A DNA stretch of 64,000 nt, taken from contig CM039140.1 in assembly GCA_022036555.1 (NCBI GenBank), forward strand, positions 3,499,943 through 3,563,942. The letters run 5' to 3'. Below the pieces are notes generated by a model that saw only the letters and a program-made list of their open reading frames with translations, ran no database searches and was not told the origin of the DNA. This DNA comes from Microstegium vimineum (Eukaryota; Streptophyta; Magnoliopsida; Poales; Poaceae). Within the stretch, counting starts at the first letter, position 1. Each line of letters begins with the position of its first letter. This document shows positions 56,601 through 64,000 of this stretch, one piece after another. The position numbers were made by a program, and so were the translations under genes.

Positions 56601-57804
56601 AAGAGAAAATGTTAAATTTATGAAGAAGCGAAAGTCATTCCTTGTTTTTTACATGGACTTCATCTCGGTTAATCAAAATAAAAAAGCTCAGACCCTAAGG
56701 CGTTTTTTCTATTCATTAGTTTACCCTAAGTCATTAGTTTTCTGCCACTTCTTTTACCAAACATCATTGTCAAGCTCGTACATGGTGTTTTACCGCGGAG
56801 GCTCCAATGACTAATTTTGTATGACTGTACTGTACTGTCCAAACAACCAAACCTATCTACTGTAATGAACCTCATGTACGTCCTTCGTGAATCGTGATCT
56901 CGTTTGACGTGCTAATAATGTGATATTGTACATAGTGATTAACGCATGTCATTCTCGTGTCGTTTGAGCAAACTCGAACAGGATAAGAATTCTGGCAGGC
57001 CGCGTTTTGCCGCCGTCATCAACAAGTACGCCGGCCGATCCGTGCAACTCATCACTTCAAGTTTCATCAGTGCTAGTACTGAACTCTAAACAAGTATTGA
57101 TGATAATGTGTCGCCAAAGCATGCCTAATAAGCATAAAAAGTGTGTCCTTAGAACTTTAAGTAGTTGATGAGTTCTTTGTGGTTTATTAAATATCATGTT
57201 TTGTTTTGGGTCAATCTTATTTGGCGTTCGATAAAAGCGTGTTGTCTATATGTTAAAACTTATCTTCTTAATAAATGATATAAAAAACTTTTGCCGTATT
57301 GAAAAAAACTCTTGCTTTGCTTTTGGGGAAAAAAAAATCTCATGCTCCAGGGCAGACCGGGAACTAATAATATTTGGGCTTTAGCTTGCAAAAGAAGAGG
57401 TAGAATGGGCTCTATATTGTCTTGGGCTGAATTCACCAGTAGATGAGCCAGTTCATGTTTACAGCCAGAGCTAGCTTGGCCAACAAGTGCTATGCATTGA
57501 GGATGCATGTGGCAGTCGATCAAGCAATGTCAACCTTGACATTGTCATCATAGGTATGACCTCCACATTGCTAACACCACGAACCGAAACAGAGGCACCA
57601 CGTTTCAACAATACCATGACTATCCAGCCACGTCGGCATTTCGAATTAGGCATCAGGTATGCAAACTCTTGATTTGTAGCAGTTGACCAACCTTCCAGCC
57701 TCAACTAGGCCATTGGTACCACCCAGATGGAAGGTACGCTATCGTCAGGTTCTACAGCTCTGCTAACTGGCGTCAGGTGCTACAGCTCTGCTGCCTGGTG
57801 TCAG
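56601..57804. other. Intergenic DNA and LINE-derived sequence
   Basis: 57748-57815 has a short 'gtcaggtgctacagctctgct' tandem repeat that leads into the LINE RNase H remnant. The rest has no recognised gene. Confidence 0.35.
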
Positions 57805-58270
57805 GTGCTATGTCGATGCTTCCTTGTTGTCTGACCAGCCTTTACTGTCACTAAGAGCAGCTGGCATTGGAGTTTTCTAGTTAACACGCAGGCACCACAG
57901 GTGCAAACGATCTATATCAAGGCCATCATGTCCTATGCTCACTCAGTCATGAGACCACAACTCTTGCAGTTGCTCTTGCATCAACACTCAACTTCACCAA
58001 CACAACCTCCTTGTCTGACTACAACCAGGCTGGTACATTTCTTAAATGCTGCTAATCAAGACCGTCATATTGACTGGAGAATGAAAACTCTTATCCAACT
58101 GTTTGCTAATTGTGCCACTTGTGGACGGGCAAAGATATATAACATCAGTAGGACACTCAACACAACGGCCGACACCTTGGCTAGACAAGCATTCACTGTC
58201 AACGTTCCTATGTGCTCCTATAGTAATCATGGCCTCCAGTGCCCTCTGTACAATGCACTGGTACTACTTT
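57805..58270 (+). pseudogene. LINE RNase H-like domain remnant
   Basis: Across frameshifts it reads CYVDASLLSDQP, then AAGIGVF, QTIYIKAIMSYAHSVM, LVHFLNAANQDRHIDWRMK, TLIQLFANCATCGRAKIY and ISRTLNTTADTLARQAF. This is the plant RNase H (RVT_3) domain found at the end of non-LTR retrotransposons and related reverse transcriptase sequences. A stop follows GVF and the frame changes, so it is inactive. Confidence 0.8.
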
Positions 58271-58360
58271 GTAATAAGGGTGCTTGCAGCTTCTCGCTGA
58301 CTTGTCAAAAATAAAACACCTCCGTACTAGCTGGCGTGGACACCGACGATGCTGCTCACT

Positions 58361-58633
58361 AGGCATGAAAACGGTACGGACATTTATTCGACCGTCCGAC
58401 CGAATTCGTTTAGATGAGTTTAGACCTGTCCGTATCCGAGTCCGAAGATTAACATCCGATACCATATCCGTATCCGAATACTAAAATCGGTATATTTATG
58501 ATGTCGATATCTAATCGTATCCTATCCGATATTTCTGATACTATTCGTATTCGAATCTGAATCCGAACAAAAATATGAAAACAAATACAATATCAGTGAT
58601 ATCCGTTCGTATCCGATCCGTTTTCATCCTTAC
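58361..58633. mobile_element. hAT-like MITE with 'aggcatgaaaacgg' ends
   Basis: The left end 'aggcatgaaaacgg' matches the complement of the right end 'ccgttttcatcctta'. Flanks 'tgctcact' and 'tactcact' (one mismatch) resemble an 8-bp duplication. The interior is rich in 'tatccgtatccga' words. Confidence 0.65.
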
Positions 58634-58951
58634 TACTCACTGCTCAGGAACAGGGGCCAAGCCCAAGCAATGAACTGTCAACCAGCGGTGGAGCTTGACG
58701 TAAAACAAAGCAGGGGCAGAATAAAAAACACATGATTGGATAACGGATGAACCGATGCCTGAGCTTGGTGCTAAATAAGTAGCTGTAGCTTAGCTTTAGA
58801 AACATGTACACTCTAATAATATTAGAGAATCAAAATATTTTAAATTTAATCAAAATTATAGATAAAATCATAAAAACTTATGACATCAAATAGATATATT
58901 ATAAAAATATAATTAATGAAGAATCTAGTAATATTTAGTTAGTATCATAAA

Positions 58952-59178
58952 TGCTACTTCCTCACTCTTAAATTATAAGACATTTGAATTTTTTCACATT
59001 AAGTTTAACCACTCGTCTAATTAAAAAATTTATACAAAGTATCATTTTTTGACGTGGCCTCTTTATTAATTTTTTTTAAGAATGGCTTAGATTTGACTAT
59101 ATTTGCACAAAATTTTTAAATAACACCGATGATCAAACTTAGGTTTAAAAAAATCAAACATCTTATAATTTGATCAAA
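58952..59178. mobile_element. Stowaway MITE
   Basis: Starts 'ctacttcctcactcttaaa' then 'ttataagacattt' and ends 'catcttataatttgatcaaa', the layout of Stowaway elements with degenerate ends. Confidence 0.6.
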
Positions 59179-59654
59179 ATAGACCCACAGTTGAAGAAAC
59201 CTACACACTTGAGGATTAGACCCACAGTTGGTGAGATCATAAACATATCAGGTTCCCAACAAGTTGAATTCTGCAAGATTCCAATGCAATTCAACAAGAA
59301 GGCAAATTCTTGTACTTGCCAAAACAAGATTCATGCTGGTATTTGTGAGGTGACAGAAACACTTCAAAATAGTTCTATGGAAAACATTTCTCCAATTTTT
59401 TGTACACTGTTTTGTTAAATTGAATGAAGAACCTTAAAAAAACAACATCGCGTGCATTGCAATTTGCAACGAATACAGCAAATACAATATATATGAACTT
59501 GCCTTGTTGGCCTCCAGCCTTTCATATTCAAATATTTGCATGCTACGAGAAATAACTTATTCTGCTATGATTTATGGATTTGCCTCGAGATTCAAACACT
59601 ACAAAATACAAATGACGAGTATATTATAATAGTATAATAAGTGCCTTTTGGTGA

Positions 59655-59757
59655 TCGTTTAGATGGCTCTGGCTGGTGCTGTTTTTGGCTGTTTTGTTGT
59701 GAGAGAAAAACACTGTTTCGGTGACTGATAAGTCGACTGATAAGTCAAGCGAACAGG
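59655..59757. mobile_element. Short MITE ('gtgagagaaaaacactgttt' family)
   Basis: 'ctggctggtgctgttttt' is followed by 'gttgtgagagaaaaacactg' and 'ctgataagtcaagcgaacag', the order seen in a very common grass MITE. Ends are approximate. Confidence 0.5.
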
Positions 59758-60334
59758 GTATATAAAATCCAAAGTTAAGTCTATCAAATTGAAGTACTTC
59801 ATTAAGATTCAATAAAAAACTTATTTCTGTGGCTCCAAACAAAATTGAAGCATTGCACATCCAAAAAACATAGATGTTCTTTCGTTGCAAAAGTTAGAAT
59901 TTAATCTTGCATGTACACTCTTTGTTCATACTTAAACATAGGATCTAGATGTCGCCTCTCAGTCTCAGGTGTAAAACCGTCTCAGGTGTAAAACCAATGA
60001 ACCAGACATGACCTCACAATAAACTATACATATCACATAATCAGAGTATTCTGTCCCATGTTATGGACATTTCTAGCGGTAGGGGCCAAGGCTCCATTTC
60101 TTGGAGCTTCACTAATTGTGTTGCATAGAATTCTTTTGGCATGACTGCAAGATGAGAAGACTTAAAAAAAAATCCAGAGAAAAGCTTCAAGAGATCATAC
60201 TTATTTGAACTGCAGGATTGTTCAAATTATCTAGGGGTTTTCAAATCCATGTTCAGTACGAATCACGAAACACACTGGACGGTGAGAGGAGGGGCCCGCT
60301 GATGGAAAGGGAAGAAACGACCTTGCTGAGATTA
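59758..60334. other. 3' flank of the UGT gene, no other gene seen
   Basis: AT-rich. The 3' UTR and poly(A) site of the minus-strand UGT should lie just left of 60335; no clear signal is identified. Confidence 0.4.
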
Positions 60335-61926
60335 TCAAGAACTCTTGTTGCCGCCACCCGAGAGGAGCACGTCGGCGACCAGCTTGTCGAGGTTGTCGTA
60401 TGAGCGTCCTCCGGGCCGCGTCGCGCGGAGACCAGTCTGCTGCCACTTCACCGCACAGCGGTGCATCTCCTTTCCCTTCTCCCCACCCATCACCTCTCGG
60501 ATCTTCTCCTCCACCGCCTCACGCCGGACGTCGTGGCCGATCTCCATGGCCACGCCCCACTCCACGCACTTGTACCGGCAGTTAGTCTGCTGCTCGGCGA
60601 AGAAGGGCCAGCAGAGCATGGGCACCCCGGCGCAGAGGCTCTCCATGGTGGAGTTCCAGCCGGAGTGCGTGAGGAACACGCCCACCGCCTCGTGCCTCAG
60701 CACCACCTCCTGCGGGCACCAGCTCGCCAGGTGGCCGCGGCCCTTGATGGCTTCCAGGAACTCCGGCGGCAGCACGGCGGCGTCGCCGTTGACGAGGTCC
60801 GGCCGGATGATCCACAGGAAGTCGTGGCCGCTGTTGGCCAGGCCCCACGCGAACTCCACCAGCTCCTCGTTGCTCATCACCGTGACGCTGCCGTAGTTCA
60901 CGTACACCACCGACCTCGGCTCCCTGCCGTCGAGCCAGTCGAAGCAGGAGACGTCCTCCTTCCACAGGTTGGAGCCCAGCGCATCGAGCTGGCTGGCCTT
61001 CGGCACGATCTCCTCGGCGAGGAATGCGAGCGGGCCAATGGTGTGGATGGACGCCGACGAGGACGACCGAACCATCATGGTGCGCATGGCGTCCAGCGTC
61101 TCCTGCTCGAGCTCGTCGAAGGTGTTGAGGATCACGGCGTCCGCGCCGGCTATCTGCTCTGTCACCTTCAGGGCGAAGTGGAACATGAACTCGTCGGGGT
61201 CCGTCGAGCGCATGAAGCTTGGGAAGTCCTTGAGCCGGAAGTGCTTGCTCATCCCCGGCGCCCAGTCCACCGGCGTGTCCAAGAACCCGTTCGTCAGCTG
61301 CTCGGCGTCTGCATCGATCATATATATATGGCCACAAAACGTGAGCAGCTCCCATCGTGCAGGCATGGCAGCAGGCGGGGGTGCATGTAAGCTAGCTAAC
61401 CTTTGAGCGGGAAGATGCCCTTCTCCCTGAGGTGGCGGTAATAGCGGTAGCCCATGTAGCCGCAGACGCTGGCGGTCCAGAAGAGCGCGCACGGCACGCC
61501 GATCTCTCGGGCTGCTTCAAGGGTGAAGCTCATGACGTCGTCGCCGACGACGCAGGTGACCGGTGGCACGTCATCCGGGGAGGAGGAGGAGTTGAGGTCG
61601 GCGAGGAGGCTCCTGAAATGCGGGAGGCAGTTCTCCATGGTGGCGCGGCAGAGAGAGGGCACGTCCTGGGTGGCGTCGGCGTCGGACTCGGGCAGGCCCT
61701 CCGGGATGGCGGCGAAGCGGAAGCCCGGGTGGCCGTCGAGCGCGCCGGCGCCGCGGGAGCGCAGCAAGCGGCGGTGGTTGAACTCCGAGTTGACGAAGGT
61801 GATGTGGAAGCCTTGGGTGTAGAGGATCTTGGCCAGCTTCAGCATCGGCGTCACGTGGCCCTGCGCTGGGAACGGCACGCACACGGCGTGCGGCCGGCTA
61901 TCGGCGTCGGCAACGATGGAGCCCAT
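60335..61926 (-). CDS. UDP-glycosyltransferase, UGT85 type, complete
   Basis: Exon 1 is 61926-61401 and exon 2 is 61308-60335, joined across a 93-bp GT-AG intron to 1500 nt, giving 499 aa. It transfers sugar from UDP-glucose to small acceptors in the cytosol. The N-terminus has VPFPAQGHVTPMLKLAK with the catalytic His (H24), then FVNSEFNHRRLLRSRG. The PSPG sugar-donor box spans about residues 372-415 (WCPQEVVLRHEAVGVFLTH ... HSGWNSTMESLCAGVPML ... WPFFAEQ). The intron after FPLK is the position typical of UGT85. The start MGSIV is preferred over an upstream in-frame MRWCSS because UGTs begin just before the PHAVCVPFP strand. The acceptor substrate (cyanohydrin, cytokinin, terpenoid or other) cannot be told from sequence. 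Confidence 0.95.
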
Positions 61927-62056
61927 GTTGATCGAGTTGTTGATCTCCGCGCGCCTGTGCAGTGATGAGCACCAGCGCAACTGCTTCTAATTATATATAT
62001 TGTACTTGTGACTTTGTGAGATGAGGCACGAGTGATGTATAATGGAAGGAAGCTGG

Positions 62057-62064
62057 TATTTATA
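62057..62064 (-). promoter_or_regulatory. TATA box of the UGT gene
   Basis: On the minus strand TATAAATA within 'gctctataaataccagc' lies about 130 bp upstream of the ATG, implying a leader of about 100 nt. Confidence 0.8.
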
Positions 62065-62499
62065 GAGCTAAGCTAGCTACTGGCTGCAGGTCCCCGCAGG
62101 GCTCTCTCTGATTGTAAGCTCCAGATATTCTTTCTGTTGATATCGTCCAGATTGTCATTAGTGATTAGAGTTAGGATATAACCAAACTCTTATTAGTTGT
62201 GATAATGACTAGCTGGCAGAGTGACAGCTCGACTAATGGCAACAGCAGGGCAATACCGGCACCTGACACTAACTCGGGAAAGTTGGAGGCATCAAGTTGG
62301 CGCGGAGCTTTGCACGTATCGTTGACTACAGAAAAGAAACTCATCTGTAAGAGTACTTTGCATCTGGATCTGATTGCTTTCATTGATTAATGGAGAGACT
62401 TGTTGTTTCATATCTTATCATCATCATAATATTCTAGGTTATATTCAGGCCTGGCTATACTGCAAGTACAATTTAGCTACCAATTATATTTCCGAAGTA

Positions 62500-62749
62500 C
62501 TACTCTCTCGGTCCCAAAATAAGCAGACTTATGGTTCTCGACAAATCAAACTCGTTTTCATTTAACTAGTTAGTAGAAAATAGTTGTAGCTTCAAATAAG
62601 TTTATTATAAAAGTATGTTTCATGGTTTGTATAAAGATATTTATTACATATCATGAGCATTATTACTTTTGTGTGTTATTTGATCAAATTTTAAAAAGAT
62701 TTAACTTCTCAATATGCAAGACACATGCACTTATTTTAGATCGAGTAGT
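62500..62749. mobile_element. Stowaway MITE
   Basis: The left end 'tactctctcggtcccaaaa' plus 'taag' pairs with the right end 'cttattttagatcgagtag'. About 250 bp, AT-rich interior, TA at the flanks. It lies upstream of the UGT promoter. Confidence 0.75.
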
Positions 62750-62822
62750 AGTAGTGTAAACCAATTTAAAATGGTGACAGTTCAAGTGTTTATAGCCACT
62801 CAACAACGCTCAAAATTTGCAC

Positions 62823-62844
62823 AGAGAGAGAGAGAGAGAGAGAG
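62823..62844. repeat. (AG)11 microsatellite
   Basis: Eleven uninterrupted AG units. Confidence 0.9.
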
Positions 62845-63046
62845 AATGTGACCAATGAAGAAACCCATTGTCTTACTGTGTTACCAATTAGTTAGGCACT
62901 AAAGAAATGTCCACATTAATATCTACGAGACCCACTAGAAAACAAATCCTAAAAGTTTCTACAATAGTAAGAAACATCTGACCTCTACTTCAATATAGAC
63001 AATGTCAATAGATATTGAATCTAATCATTTTTATAAATAATCACCC

Positions 63047-63567
63047 CACTAGTAGAGAAATGACCTTTCATCCTCCTCGATTTCGGGCTTTAGTCTTGGT
63101 ATTTTTTGCATCCGGGACTAGAGGGGGAATTAATCCCGGTTGAAGCTACCAACACGGACTAAAGGTTCCTGTCCTGATAGACTTTTGTAGCAGACCATCT
63201 TCCAACCGGGACTAAAGGGTGACCTTTTAGTCCCGGTTGGTATCACCAACCCGAACTAAAGGTCTCCCACCCGAGACTAAAGGTACCGTATGGTCAATTC
63301 AAAAGGAGAGTGTCCAGAACTTTATTACATGTGTTGTACAGTTGAGTTGGTAAGGAATTTATGCGCGAGGTGAGAGGTTTTGGGTTTGAATCTCACACAA
63401 TGCAAGAGATCTCTCCCTAGAAATTCGTTTAATTTTTTTTTGTTGTGGATGGACTTTTAGTCCCAGTTTTGTACCCAGGACCTTTAGTCCCGGAATGATA
63501 GTCCCGACTGGGAACCGGGAGTACAGTTGGTTCCCAACCCGGAGTAGAAGCTTGTTAGGTACTAGTG
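63047..63567. mobile_element. CACTA MITE (521 bp) of the 'accgggactaaagg' family
   Basis: Starts CACTAGTAGAG and ends TACTAGTG, a perfect 8-bp CACTAGTA inverted pair. Flanks ccc/cca are a near duplication. Subterminal 'ccgggactaaagg' / 'cctttagtcccgg' motifs recur in both orientations. It holds a tRNA-like segment (63328-63412) instead of coding sequence. Confidence 0.8.
63328..63412 (+). other. tRNA-like segment inside the CACTA MITE
   Basis: 'gagttggtaagga' resembles an A box (TRGYNNARNNG) and 'ggttttgggtttgaatctc' a B box (GGTTCRANNCC with changes), spaced about 40 bases apart. No intact cloverleaf or functional anticodon arm is demonstrated, so I do not call a tRNA gene. Confidence 0.4.
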
Positions 63568-64000
63568 CCAGGCCGCCTATGCTATTATGAAAGATGTATA
63601 AATTAACCCCTAAAATTTGCATCTAAATTATCCACCTCTTCTATTGTGAAAGATAATTCTCAATTGCAACCTCTAAATTACCATAATCCATTACCTAGGA
63701 AAGACATGGTTTTTGTGTTGAAAAGCTAACCTTAAACCGATTGGCCAACTTGCCAAACTATAGTTTCTCACTTTAACCAACAATAATCATTCACTATAAT
63801 CAAGGGACCAAACACTCTAATTATTTTTTTTCACGAATACACACGAGTGTGTGTGTGTCTTTGTATTGAAACACTCAGATTATTATAATATATAAATCTA
63901 GCTCTGGTTAAACAAGCCCTAATGGAACCATTGGCTCTCTCACACAAGTTTATTTAATACTGAACATAAAACAAGCAAACACGAAACTTTCTGCCAAACG
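63568..64000. other. Window end, no gene seen
   Basis: AT-rich sequence with a (GT)n tract near 63848-63858. Nothing else can be supported. Confidence 0.4.

Noticed and set aside
60461..61390. 309-codon open frame on the plus strand opposite the UGT gene
   Set aside because: It is the GC-rich antisense shadow of UGT exon 2; composition is His/Val/Arg-rich with no motif, while the minus strand encodes a full UGT.
63328..63412. Functional tRNA gene
   Set aside because: Box matches are imperfect and no acceptor stem or anticodon loop could be drawn convincingly.

Overview
The window is nuclear DNA from a grass, most likely a panicoid/Andropogoneae species (sorghum, sugarcane, Miscanthus or maize relatives). 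This is inferred from spliced genes with GT-AG introns, grass-type Ty3/gypsy (Tat-lineage) and Sirevirus LTRs, CACTA elements carrying 'gccgagtg' and 'accgggactaaagg' subterminal repeats, Stowaway MITEs and Helitrons. Two 100-N blocks (33918-34017 and 45086-45185) are assembly gaps. There is no bacterial-style gene organisation.

Layout. 1-9051 is the 3' part of a Ty3/gypsy element: the end of pol (integrase) on the plus strand, a decayed antisense extra ORF, a tandem-repeat spacer, a polypurine tract and a complete 3' LTR. A 56-bp foldback follows. 10637-11195 (minus) holds the first two exons of a monosaccharide/H+ symporter (STP) that stops at a splice donor. 13144-20684 (minus) is a complete 18-coding-exon gene for ZYP1/ZEP1, the transverse filament protein of the synaptonemal complex. 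22275-32544 is best read as one long solo LTR (TGTAACACC...CCACA, 5-bp duplication GGGAG). It is broken up by at least one Helitron (24926-27724), probably a second one, a MITE, and a Sirevirus solo LTR (30108-31899, duplication CTATG). 33000-38140 is transposon debris: a gypsy RT fragment, a minus-strand LTR-like stretch, and a LINE interrupted by a hAT MITE. 40264-40475 is a damaged IQM (IQ-motif) fragment.

From 46 kb genes return. 46047-47409 (plus) is a six-exon gene for a small chloroplast membrane protein, probably PnsB5/NDH18-like, with one GC-AG intron. 49482-49736 and 53927-54214 (both minus) are two paralogous small-protein genes with conserved promoters. Between them sit a hAT element whose 5' junction has been tandemly triplicated and a small CACTA. 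55.5-59.8 kb holds further MITEs and a LINE RNase H remnant. 60335-61926 (minus) is an intact two-exon UGT85-type glycosyltransferase. 62.5-63.6 kb ends with a Stowaway and a CACTA MITE that contains a tRNA-like sequence.

The genes do not form a pathway: meiosis (ZYP1), photosynthesis (PnsB5-like) and secondary metabolism or hormone glycosylation (UGT) are unrelated neighbours separated by transposons. Splice sites, duplications and terminal repeats below were read by eye from the sequence. Family names rest on remembered family features, not on database searches.
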